Translations under genes and position numbers: made by a program
Assembly: GCA_017652965.1 (NCBI GenBank)
Contig: JAGBZZ010000005.1
Span: 1-9,986, forward strand
DNA: 9,986 bases
Source: Clostridia bacterium
GTDB taxonomy: Bacteria > Bacillota_A > Clostridia > Oscillospirales > CAG-272
Reading direction: 5' to 3'
Notes under the pieces: model-generated
The model's database searches: none
What the model saw: the letters and a program-made list of their open reading frames with translations, nothing else
What the model was told of the DNA's origin: nothing
In this document: one piece after another, positions 1 through 6,359 of the stretch
Layout of the letters: each line of letters starts with the position of its first letter
Position numbering within the stretch: position 1 is the first letter of the stretch

Positions 1-51
1 GGATTGTGCCGCTTTGAAAAGTTAGCGGGTAAAGATAGGGCGCTTTTTCTT

Positions 52-209
52 GACAATCCCTCCGTCATTTTCTTGCGAAAATGCCACCACCCTTTACACA
101 AGGGAGGCTTATGGTGGAACCCGCTTACGGGTAGCAAGTAACACATGCATGGCCGGCAGGCTAGTAGAAAGCGCACTTGTGCGTAGCCGGTAGTATTAGG
201 GCTATGCCC
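52..209. repeat. Multi-hairpin intergenic element, probably a dispersed repeat
   Basis: This gene-free stretch is dense in small inverted repeats. CATTTTC at 66-72 pairs with GAAAATG at 77-83. CCCTT at 90-94 pairs with AAGGG at 100-104, while CCCTCC at 58-63 can instead pair with GGGAGG at 102-107 and enclose the first hairpin. ACCCG/CGGGT lies at 119-132, CGCAC/GTGCG at 172-183 inside an outer CCGGC/GCCGG pairing (153-157 with 186-190), and GGGC/GCCC at 199-209. I associate the GGAGGGATTG-type end (minus strand of 52-63) and the block around 150-190 with dispersed palindromic repeats in gut Clostridia genomes, but that is from memory. It could instead be a structured RNA or the mRNA tail of a gene left of the window. 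Positions 1-51 show nothing recognisable. Confidence 0.5.
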
Positions 210-212
210 GAA

Positions 213-245
213 AATGAAATACCCCCCGTTTGACGGGGGGATCTT
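213..245 (-). terminator. Intrinsic terminator of the XRE regulator gene
   Basis: CCCCCCGT at 222-229 and ACGGGGGG at 233-240 form a perfect 8-bp stem with a 3-nt loop. On the minus strand it is followed by a T-rich tract (complement of 210-221), as expected for the gene whose stop codon is at 248-250. The plus-strand side also has a T-rich tail (ATCTTTATTA), so it may work in both directions. Confidence 0.8.
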
Positions 246-247
246 TA

Positions 248-853
248 TTACTTTTTCCGCAGCAGGAAGCGGGACAGAAAGACGATGATCTCGGCGGGGG
301 CAAGGATCAGGAAGAGCTGCCACAGCACCTTGGGCAGACACGCGACGTAGACCGTCAGCACGATGGACGCCACCAAAAAGGCAACCAGCACCACGTTCTT
401 GCGGGGCTGACCCCAAAGCGAATTAAAGACGATAAGATCGATAAAAATGAGGGGGATCTGGTAGACGAACACCTGCCAGAAGGGATTGCCGAGAATGGCC
501 AGGATCACAAAGGCAAGGGTCGCAACCGACAGAATGCCAAAGACAGACAAAAGGGTGATCGTCAGATGGCGGCGGTGTCTGCCGCTTCCCTGCGGGATCT
601 GCTCCTTTTCCTCATGTGCGGTGAGCAGCCAGTCCACGCTGACGTCAAAAAGGCGGGCAAGATCCAAAAGGACGTAGGCATCCGGCACAGCCTCGGCCCT
701 TTCCCACTTTGAGATGGCCTTGTCCGAATAGGAGAGGGCTTCTCCAAGCTCTAACTGGGTCATCTTGCGGGAGGTACGCAGGGCGGCTATATTCCTGGCC
801 GTGATCTCGCGCAGGTCGGGGGTGCGCTCACAGGATGCGTCTTTCTCGCTCAT
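248..853 (-). CDS. XRE-family regulator with four-helix membrane tail
   Basis: This encodes a 201-residue transcription regulator. Residues about 18-80 form a Cro/CI-type helix-turn-helix: MTQLELGEALSYSDKAISKW is the core, followed by the typical VPDAYVLLDLARLFDVSVDWLL segment. A short basic linker (GRHRRH, 91-96) leads to four hydrophobic segments at about 97-121, 125-147, 153-173 and 176-197, so it is probably anchored in the cytoplasmic membrane while binding DNA. The start is ATG at 851-853, with AAAGGAGC 7 nt upstream (complement of 861-868). The frame stays open upstream to 1015, but that extension has no ribosome site and crosses the promoter. The gene is divergent from the aryl-CoA operon and may regulate it or itself; the ligand is unknown. 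XRE proteins with membrane tails are common in Firmicutes and mostly uncharacterised. HTH call is firm; target is not known. Confidence 0.88.
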   Translation of the reverse strand: MSEKDASCERTPDLREITARNIAALRTSRKMTQLELGEALSYSDKAISKWERAEAVPDAYVLLDLARLFDVSVDWLLTAHEEKEQIPQGSGRHRRHLTITLLSVFGILSVATLAFVILAILGNPFWQVFVYQIPLIFIDLIVFNSLWGQPRKNVVLVAFLVASIVLTVYVACLPKVLWQLFLILAPAEIIVFLSRFLLRKK

Positions 854-893
854 CGGATCTGCTCCTTTCCGTAAAATTACATTCTTGCTTTTT

Positions 894-922
894 ATTATAG
901 CACAAAAAAGGCGCTCCGTCAA
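894..922 (-). promoter_or_regulatory. Promoter of the XRE regulator gene
   Basis: Read on the minus strand, TTGACG (complement of 917-922) and a perfect TATAAT (complement of 894-899) are separated by 17 nt. Transcription would start near 887, giving a leader of about 34 nt that carries the AAAGGAGC ribosome site. A-tracts on this strand at about 943-980 lie upstream and could act as an UP element or bend. Confidence 0.75.
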
Positions 923-998
923 CCGTTTCGCACCTATCGGAATTTGCTTTTTCCAAAAATTTTTTCTCTTTTTTTCGGACTTTTCCGCATTTATATGA

Positions 999-1038
999 CG
1001 CTTAGCGGTTGACAAAGGGCGCGGGCGGGAGGTATAAT
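999..1038 (+). promoter_or_regulatory. Promoter of the paaK-iorAB-ACT operon
   Basis: Consensus TTGACA at 1009-1014 and TATAAT at 1033-1038 are separated by 18 nt; the start would be near 1045 with a leader of about 40 nt. A small palindrome, CGCT-T-AGCG at 999-1007, abuts the -35 box and is a possible operator. The leader contains no hairpin suggesting attenuation. Together with the minus-strand promoter at 894-922, this makes the 854-1083 gap a divergent control region. Confidence 0.8.
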
Positions 1039-1083
1039 AGTGATATTATTTATATTTACTTGCTCGTAAAAGGATAATTTACT

Positions 1084-2385
1084 ATGATTTTTGCAAAGGA
1101 AGAAACCCTCAGCCGCCCCGAAATGGAGGCACTGCAGCTTTCCCGCCTTCAGGAGACGGTGGCAAGGGTCTATGAAAAGGTAGCCCCCTACCGCAAGAAG
1201 ATGGAGGAGCGCGGCGTCCGCCCCGAGGACATCCGCACGCTTTCGGATCTTGCCAAGCTGCCCTTTGTCACTAAGGCCGACCTGCGTGACAACTATCCCT
1301 TCGGCCTGTTTGCCGTCCCGCAGGAGGAGCTTTTGCGGGTGCATGCCTCGTCGGGCACGACGGGTAAGCCGACGGTTGTCGGGTACACCGCCGGTGACAT
1401 GGAGGTGTGGACCGAGTGCGTGGCCAGAATCGCGGCCGCCGGCGGCGCCAGCCGAAGCGACATGGCGCAGATCTGCTTTGGCTACGGGATGTTTACGGGG
1501 GCGCTTGGCCTGCATTACGGTCTTGAAAAGATCGGGGCGACCATTATCCCCTCCTCTACCGGAAATTCCGAAAAGCAGATCATGTATATGAAGGACTTTG
1601 GCACGACCCTGCTGGTTGCGACCCCGTCCTATGCCCTCCGCCTTGCCGAGGTGGCACGCGAGATGGGCATTGACCCCGCCCGTGACCTCTCTGTCAGGAT
1701 CGGGCTTGTGGGCAGTGAGCTTCTGACCGAGGCCATGCGTGAGGAAATGCACAGAGCCTGGGGTGACGGTATGCTGGTCACCTCCAACTACGGCATGAGC
1801 GAGCTGATGGGCCCCGGCGTATCGGGCGAGTGCGAGTACATGGACGGGATGCACATCAACGAGGACTTCTTCCTGCCCGAGATCATCGACCCCGAGACCG
1901 AGGAGGTCCTGCCCCCCGGTGAGCGCGGCGAGCTGGTGATCACCTGTATCAAGAAGGAGGCCCTGCCCCTTATCCGCTACCGCACCAAGGACATCACTCG
2001 CCTCGTCTATGAGCCCTGCCGCTGTGGGCGTACCACCTGCCGCATGGAGAACCTCTCGGGGCGGAGCGACGATATGCTGAAGATCCGCGGGGTCAACGTC
2101 TTCCCGGGGCAGATCGAGGAGGTCATCCTCTCGATCCCCGAGCTTGGCCCGCATTATGAGATCATCGTAGAGCGTGACGGCTATGCCGACAAGCTTTCGG
2201 TACGGGTAGAGCTGGTCACGGCGACCGACTCGTTCGGTGAGCTTGAACGCATCGCCTCTCTTGCCCGCAATAAGCTCCGCGTGGTGCTTGGCCTGGATGC
2301 CAAGATCCTCTTGGAGTCTCCCAATACCCTGCAACGCTTTGAAGGAAAAGCAAAGCGCATCAAAGATCTAAGGAGTAAGCAATAA
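1084..2385 (+). CDS. paaK: Phenylacetate-CoA ligase (AMP-forming)
   Basis: A 433-residue member of the adenylate-forming ligase family, usual PaaK length. It activates phenylacetate or a related arylacetate (indoleacetate, hydroxyphenylacetate) with ATP and CoA to the arylacetyl-CoA, releasing AMP and PPi, in the cytoplasm. Visible signatures are the ATP-binding loop SSGTTGKPT (89-97), YGMSE (236-240), RYRTKDIT (299-306), the hinge GRSDDMLKIRGVNVFP (326-341), and the C-terminal GKAKR (421-425) with the lysine expected to serve adenylation. CRCGRTTC (312-319) matches the conserved cysteine-rich loop of the family. The start ATG has AGGA (1071-1074) 9 nt upstream. The stop overlaps the next start by 1 nt (TAATG), coupling it to iorA. 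Family assignment is strong; the exact aryl substrate is inferred from the neighbours. Confidence 0.93.
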   Translation: MIFAKEETLSRPEMEALQLSRLQETVARVYEKVAPYRKKMEERGVRPEDIRTLSDLAKLPFVTKADLRDNYPFGLFAVPQEELLRVHASSGTTGKPTVVGYTAGDMEVWTECVARIAAAGGASRSDMAQICFGYGMFTGALGLHYGLEKIGATIIPSSTGNSEKQIMYMKDFGTTLLVATPSYALRLAEVAREMGIDPARDLSVRIGLVGSELLTEAMREEMHRAWGDGMLVTSNYGMSELMGPGVSGECEYMDGMHINEDFFLPEIIDPETEEVLPPGERGELVITCIKKEALPLIRYRTKDITRLVYEPCRCGRTTCRMENLSGRSDDMLKIRGVNVFPGQIEEVILSIPELGPHYEIIVERDGYADKLSVRVELVTATDSFGELERIASLARNKLRVVLGLDAKILLESPNTLQRFEGKAKRIKDLRSKQ

Positions 2386-4124
2386 TGGAAAAGAAGATCA
2401 TGCTTGGCAATGATGCCATCGCGCGCGGTGCTTTTGAAGCAGGCGTGAAGGTGTCCAGTGCCTACCCCGGGACCCCCAGCACCGAGATCAGCGAGGCGCT
2501 GGCCACCTATCCCGAGGTCTATACCGAATGGGCCCCGAACGAGAAGGTCGCCATGGAGGTGGCCGCCGGTGCCTCTATCTCGGGTGTGCGTTCCCTTGCG
2601 TGCATGAAGCACGTGGGGCTTAACGTCGCCTCCGACCCCATCTACACCCTGGCCTATACCGGCGTTGGCGGCGGGCTTGTCGTGGTGGTGGCCGATGACC
2701 CCGGCCTTGCCTCCTCGCAGAACGAGCAGGACACCCGCATGGTCGCCCGTTCGGCCCATCTGCCGGTGCTTGAGCCCTCGGACAGTGCCGAGGCCAAGGA
2801 GTTTATGAAGCTGGCGTACGCCCTCAGCGAGGAGTACGATACCCCCGTTATCCTGCGTACCACCACCAAGCTTGCCCACTCGCAAAGCACGGTGCCGCTT
2901 TGTGAGCGTGCCGTGCCCGAGGATAAGGTGTACGAGCGCTCGGTGCCGAAGTACGTGATGATGCCCGCCTCTGCCATCGGCCGCCACAAGGTCGTGGAGG
3001 CGCGTGAGATAAGGATGGCCGAGGACGCCTGCGGCTTTGCCATCAACCGTACCGAGTGGGGGGATAAGCGCATCGGCTTTATCACCTCGGGTATCGCCTA
3101 TCAGTACGTCAAGGAGGCCGCCCCCGAGGCCAGCATCCTGAAGCTGGGGCTTGTCAATCCCCTGCCCCGCAAGCTGATCGAGGAGTTCGTGGCCGCCGTC
3201 GATACCGTTTACATCTTTGAGGAGCTTGAGCCTGTTATCGAGGAGCAGGTGCGCTCCTGGGGGCTTTCGGTCATCGGTAAGGAGGTCTTTACCAAGCAGG
3301 GCGAGTACAGTGCCGCGCTCCTTCGCCGTGTGCTGACGGGTAAGGACAGCACCGCCTTCGGGAAGGCCGAGGTGCCCGCCCGCCCGCCGATCCTTTGCCC
3401 CGGCTGCCCGCACCGCAGCGTCTTCTCGGTGCTGTCCAAGCTGAAGATCCATGCCGCCGGCGACATCGGCTGCTATACGCTTGGCGCGGTGGCGCCCCTT
3501 TCGGTCATCGATACCACCATCTGCATGGGTGCCTCTATCTCCACCCTGCACGGGATCGAGAAGGCCAAGGGCAAGGAATTTATCAAGAACTGGGTCGCCG
3601 TGATCGGGGATTCGACCTTCCTGCATACCGGCATCAACTCGCTGATCAATATGGTCTACAACAAGTCCACGGCCACCGTGATGATCCTTGACAACCGCAC
3701 CACGGGTATGACCGGCCACCAGGAGCACGCCGCCACGGGTAAGACCCTCTCGGGTGAGCCCACCGTGGCCATCGACCTTGCCGAGCTTTGCCGCGCGGTG
3801 GGGGTAGAGCGTGTCCTGGAGATCAATGCCTTTGACGTGGACGCCCTGGAGGCGGCCATTAAGGAAAGCGTAGCCGGGGACGTTTTGACCGTGATCATCG
3901 CCAAGGCGCCCTGCGCCCTTCTGAAGGGGCAAAGCTTCCCCTATCGCTGTGTTGTCGATGCCGAGGCCTGCCGCCGTTGCGGCGCCTGCATGAAGATCGG
4001 CTGCCCTGCGATCTCCAAAAATGAGGACGGCACCGTGCGGATCGATGATGCGGCCTGCAACGGGTGCGGTCTTTGCATGAGCCGTTGCAAGTTCGGTGCG
4101 ATACGAAAGGTGGAAAAAGCATGA
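2385..4124 (+). CDS. iorA: Indolepyruvate:ferredoxin oxidoreductase, alpha subunit
   Basis: A 579-residue protein, near-usual IorA length. With IorB it converts arylpyruvates (indolepyruvate, phenylpyruvate, hydroxyphenylpyruvate) plus CoA to arylacetyl-CoA, CO2 and reduced ferredoxin; the reaction can run backwards. The N-terminal pyrimidine-binding domain carries SSAYPGTPSTEISEAL (24-39). CPGCPHR (338-344) and GDIGCYTLG (359-367) begin the thiamine-diphosphate domain, whose GDS (408-410) through LDN (435-437) form the metal/diphosphate motif. The C-terminal ferredoxin-like part has two [4Fe-4S] sets: Cys529/532/535/540 and Cys558/561/564/568. The second set ends CK instead of the more common CP. 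AGGAG (2371-2375) lies 9 nt before the ATG, inside the end of paaK. Its stop overlaps the iorB start (ATGA). The enzyme class is oxygen-sensitive, consistent with an anaerobe. Confidence 0.95.
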   Translation: MEKKIMLGNDAIARGAFEAGVKVSSAYPGTPSTEISEALATYPEVYTEWAPNEKVAMEVAAGASISGVRSLACMKHVGLNVASDPIYTLAYTGVGGGLVVVVADDPGLASSQNEQDTRMVARSAHLPVLEPSDSAEAKEFMKLAYALSEEYDTPVILRTTTKLAHSQSTVPLCERAVPEDKVYERSVPKYVMMPASAIGRHKVVEAREIRMAEDACGFAINRTEWGDKRIGFITSGIAYQYVKEAAPEASILKLGLVNPLPRKLIEEFVAAVDTVYIFEELEPVIEEQVRSWGLSVIGKEVFTKQGEYSAALLRRVLTGKDSTAFGKAEVPARPPILCPGCPHRSVFSVLSKLKIHAAGDIGCYTLGAVAPLSVIDTTICMGASISTLHGIEKAKGKEFIKNWVAVIGDSTFLHTGINSLINMVYNKSTATVMILDNRTTGMTGHQEHAATGKTLSGEPTVAIDLAELCRAVGVERVLEINAFDVDALEAAIKESVAGDVLTVIIAKAPCALLKGQSFPYRCVVDAEACRRCGACMKIGCPAISKNEDGTVRIDDAACNGCGLCMSRCKFGAIRKVEKA

Positions 4125-4681
4125 ATATCATGATCGTCGGTGTCGGTGGTCAGGGCACACTTCTGACCAGCCGCATTATCGGTAAAACTGCCCTGGAGGC
4201 AGGCTATGAGGTCAAGATCTCCGAGGTGCACGGTATGGCCCAGCGCGGCGGTAGCGTGGTGACCTTTGTCCGCTTTGGCGAGACGGTGTACGAGCCTGTC
4301 TGCGAGGAGGGCGAGGTGGATGTCCTCATCTCCTTTGAAAAGCTGGAGGCTCTGCGCTATGCGCACTTTCTGAAGCCCGACGGGGTGCTGGTGGTCAACG
4401 ACTGCCGCATTGACCCGATGACCGTCACGGTCGGCAATGCCACCTATCCCGAGGGGATCTTAGATAAGCTGGCGGCCGAGCATACCGTCCTCACGGTAGA
4501 CGGCGGCGCCATTGCCCGCTCGCTTGGAAACAGCCGCGTCCTGAACTCGGTGGTGCTGGGGGCGGCCGCCCGCCGCATCGGCTTTACCGAGGAGGCCTGG
4601 CTCTCTGTCCTTTCCGCAACCGTACCGCAGAAGACGGTGGCCATCAACGAGGCCGCCTTCCGCGCGGGCTACGAGGCGTAA
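4121..4681 (+). CDS. iorB: Indolepyruvate:ferredoxin oxidoreductase, beta subunit
   Basis: A 186-residue protein of the pyruvate ferredoxin/flavodoxin oxidoreductase gamma-domain family, the usual IorB size. It shows the N-terminal MIVGVGGQGTLLTSRIIG (4-21), a glycine-rich nucleotide-fold motif, and EVHGMAQRGGSVVTFVRFG (34-52), the diagnostic family segment. It forms the holoenzyme with IorA. The start chosen is ATG at 4121, overlapping the iorA stop in ATGA, with AAAGGTGG (4106-4113) 7 nt upstream. The frame is open further upstream to 4064, but that would add residues not expected before the MIVGVGGQG strand. Translational coupling with iorA fits the 1:1 need for subunits. Confidence 0.95.
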   Translation: MNIMIVGVGGQGTLLTSRIIGKTALEAGYEVKISEVHGMAQRGGSVVTFVRFGETVYEPVCEEGEVDVLISFEKLEALRYAHFLKPDGVLVVNDCRIDPMTVTVGNATYPEGILDKLAAEHTVLTVDGGAIARSLGNSRVLNSVVLGAAARRIGFTEEAWLSVLSATVPQKTVAINEAAFRAGYEA

Positions 4682-4708
4682 GGCATACGCCAAAAGGAGG
4701 ATACACGC

Positions 4709-5137
4709 ATGACTGTCAAGCAGCTGTCGGTTTTTGTGGAAAACAGAAAGGGGCGCCTTGGAGAGGTTCTGGGCGTTCTGAAGCAGCACGGGGTCAGCAT
4801 CCTTTCGATGAGCCTTGCCGATACCACCGAGTACGGCCTGCTCCGTCTGATCGTCAACGACCCCGAAAAGGGACGGGAAAATCTTCTGGCGGCCGGCTTC
4901 TCCAGTATGGTGGCCGAGGTGCTGATCATCAAGATCCCCCACCGCTCCGGAAGCCTGCAGGAGATCCTCAGTGTGATCTCCGAGGCCGACGTCAGCATTG
5001 AGTATATGTACGGTCTTTCGGTCGGCGCGGCCGACGCCTGCGTGGTGATGAAGACCGGGGATCTCGGTGCCGCGATGCGCGTCCTTAGCGAAAACCGCAT
5101 CGAAACCGTCACCGCACGGGAGCTGGAGGCGCTGTAA
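4709..5137 (+). CDS. Tandem ACT-domain protein, putative amino-acid sensor
   Basis: A 142-residue stand-alone protein made of two ACT modules: residues about 3-65 (RKGRLGEVLGVLKQHGVSI) and about 70-140 (HRSGSLQEILSVISEADVSI). Both show the RxGxLxEIL turn-helix that forms the ligand site in ACT domains; no catalytic domain is present. Such proteins bind amino acids, and this architecture is commonly found beside paaK/ior genes in Clostridia. It lies 27 nt after iorB with a strong AAAGGAGG (4693-4700) 8 nt before the ATG, so it is the operon's fourth gene. I infer that it senses an aromatic amino acid and adjusts the ligase/oxidoreductase pair, by direct contact or otherwise; the ligand and partner are not shown by the sequence. 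Confidence 0.9.
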   Translation: MTVKQLSVFVENRKGRLGEVLGVLKQHGVSILSMSLADTTEYGLLRLIVNDPEKGRENLLAAGFSSMVAEVLIIKIPHRSGSLQEILSVISEADVSIEYMYGLSVGAADACVVMKTGDLGAAMRVLSENRIETVTARELEAL

Positions 5138-5179
5138 GCCTCATTCCCTGCGCGCCGTAAAGAAAACCTTACAAAACCA

Positions 5180-5200
5180 TATATTATGCATACAGGGGGG
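5180..5200 (+). promoter_or_regulatory. Weak -10-like box and G-rich ribosome site before the SGNH gene
   Basis: The 71-nt gap after the ACT gene holds TATTAT (5182-5187) but no convincing -35 box at the right distance. AGGGGGG (5194-5200) is the ribosome site for the ATG at 5209. No terminator hairpin is visible in the gap, so read-through from the ior operon is possible. Confidence 0.3.
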
Positions 5201-5208
5201 ACCCGCCT

Positions 5209-6312
5209 ATGAGCAACGAAATGCTGGATCCGCATCTTTTGGATGAAAAGGTAAAGGAGCAGGACGTCGTTTGGTCGGATGCGCGGAGCGCCCCCTTTTC
5301 TCTTTGCGGGGTGTATTACGACGAGGGCGCAGGCGCCTATCGCCGCCTTAAGAGGGCGCTTGCCGAGTCTGTCAACCGCGGGGTGAGATACTACGCCTCC
5401 TGCACGGCGGGCGGGCGGCTTCGCTTTCTGACCGATTCGCCCTACGTGGCCATCTCGGCTAAGATCCCGCACGTGGGGGTGGAATCCAACATGCCCCTTA
5501 CCACCATGTGCGGCTTTTCGCTCTACTGTGACGGCATCTTCCGCGGGAAGCTTTCGGCCACCGCGGCCGAGGCGCGTGCCTCTGCCGAGGGGGAGGTCAT
5601 TTTTGCCGGCACCATCCGCACGCGCATGCCTGCGGGCACACTGTGCGCGTGTGAGCTCTACTTCCCTCTTTACGGGGGTCTGCGGGAGCTTTGGATCGGG
5701 CTTGCCGAGGGGGCAACGCTTCTGCCGCCCCGCCCCTACACAAGGGTAAAGCCGATGGTCTTTTACGGCAGCTCGATCACCCAGGGGGCGGCCGCCTCCC
5801 GCCCGGGGAACGAGTGCGGGGCGATCCTTGCCCGCCGCTTTGACTCGGACTATATAAATCTCGGCTTTTCGGGCAGTGGCAATGGGGAAGAGCCGATGCT
5901 TGACTACCTCTGCGGCCTGGATGCGGGGGCGTATATCTTTGACTACAACCTTTGGCAAAGCCGCCCCGAGCGCATCCTGCCCCCGCATTACGAGATCTAC
6001 CGCCGCCTGCGAGAGGCGCACCCCGAGGTGCCGATCCTTCTGATCGACAAGCCGGGCATCACCTTTGCCCCGGAGGATCACGCCATCCGCGCCCCTATCA
6101 TCCGCGCTACCTATGAGCGGGCAAAAAGAGAGGGGGATCGCCTGGTCGCCTATCTCGATTCGGCCGATATCTTCGGCCGGGCGGTAGGGGAAGCGGCAAG
6201 CGCCGATGCCTTTGCCGACACCGCCCATCCGAACGACCTTGGCTTTTACATGATGGCAAACGCCATGGAGCCGATCCTTGCCGAGCTTTTCAAAAGGGCC
6301 GAGGAGAGGTAA
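5209..6312 (+). CDS. SGNH/GDSL-type hydrolase with N-terminal beta domain
   Basis: A 367-residue serine esterase-like protein. The N-terminal half (about 20-175) resembles the beta-sandwich 'GxDLY' domain that precedes some SGNH esterases (GVYYDEGAGAYRRL at 34-47). The catalytic half begins at FYGSSITQG (185-193), with the block I nucleophile probably Ser189. It continues with NLGFSGSGNGE (217-227, oxyanion block), DYNLW (245-249, Asn247 in the block III position), and DTAHPND (337-343) supplying Asp337 and His340. All four SGNH blocks appear intact. There is no signal peptide, so it should act in the cytoplasm, perhaps removing acyl groups from an imported sugar or glycoside; the substrate is unknown. 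It follows the ACT gene by 71 nt on the same strand but has no obvious tie to arylacetate chemistry. It faces the keto-sugar-type operon across a shared terminator. Confidence 0.88.
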   Translation: MSNEMLDPHLLDEKVKEQDVVWSDARSAPFSLCGVYYDEGAGAYRRLKRALAESVNRGVRYYASCTAGGRLRFLTDSPYVAISAKIPHVGVESNMPLTTMCGFSLYCDGIFRGKLSATAAEARASAEGEVIFAGTIRTRMPAGTLCACELYFPLYGGLRELWIGLAEGATLLPPRPYTRVKPMVFYGSSITQGAAASRPGNECGAILARRFDSDYINLGFSGSGNGEEPMLDYLCGLDAGAYIFDYNLWQSRPERILPPHYEIYRRLREAHPEVPILLIDKPGITFAPEDHAIRAPIIRATYERAKREGDRLVAYLDSADIFGRAVGEAASADAFADTAHPNDLGFYMMANAMEPILAELFKRAEER

Positions 6313-6320
6313 AGGACGCA

Positions 6321-6358
6321 AAAAAGAGGAGCCGCGCGGCTGCTCTTTTCCTTTTTTC
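6321..6358. terminator. Bidirectional terminator between convergent genes
   Basis: AAAAGAG (6322-6328) pairs with CTCTTTT (6343-6349), and inside it AGCC (6330-6333) pairs with GGCT (6338-6341) around a GCGC loop, with one G-G mismatch. T-rich tails exist on both strands: CTTTTTTCTTT after it on plus, and a T run opposite the A-tract at about 6320-6325 on minus. It lies between the stop codons of the SGNH gene and the minus-strand isomerase. Confidence 0.88.
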
Positions 6359-6359
6359 T

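Noticed and set aside
50..55. TTGACA as a -35 box
   Set aside because: No -10-like hexamer at 16-18 nt downstream; that position is the first hairpin of the repeat element.
81..134. 17-codon frame inside the hairpin-rich element
   Set aside because: No ribosome site, and it lies across predicted stems; most likely chance.
52..209. CRISPR array
   Set aside because: The hairpins differ in sequence and spacing; there is no regular direct repeat with unique spacers.
854..1015. N-terminal extension of the XRE protein to a start at 1015
   Set aside because: It has no ribosome site, is lysine-rich from A-tract DNA, and includes the predicted promoter; ATG at 853 has AAAGGAGC at good spacing.
991..2334. 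447-residue open frame antisense to paaK
   Set aside because: Same codon-bias shadow; it also runs through the operon promoter.
2181..3932. 583-residue open frame antisense to iorA
   Set aside because: It lies wholly opposite confirmed paaK/iorA coding sequence, is rich in Gly/His/Asp/Leu as expected from reversed G/C-ending codons, and has no recognisable domain.
4064..4120. Upstream start for iorB
   Set aside because: It would place extra residues before the MIVGVGGQG strand; the ATGA overlap at 4121 with AAAGGTGG is the better start.
4669..6321. 550-residue open frame antisense to the ACT and SGNH genes
   Set aside because: Both opposing genes have clear domains and ribosome sites; this frame shows low-complexity basic sequence and no family signature.
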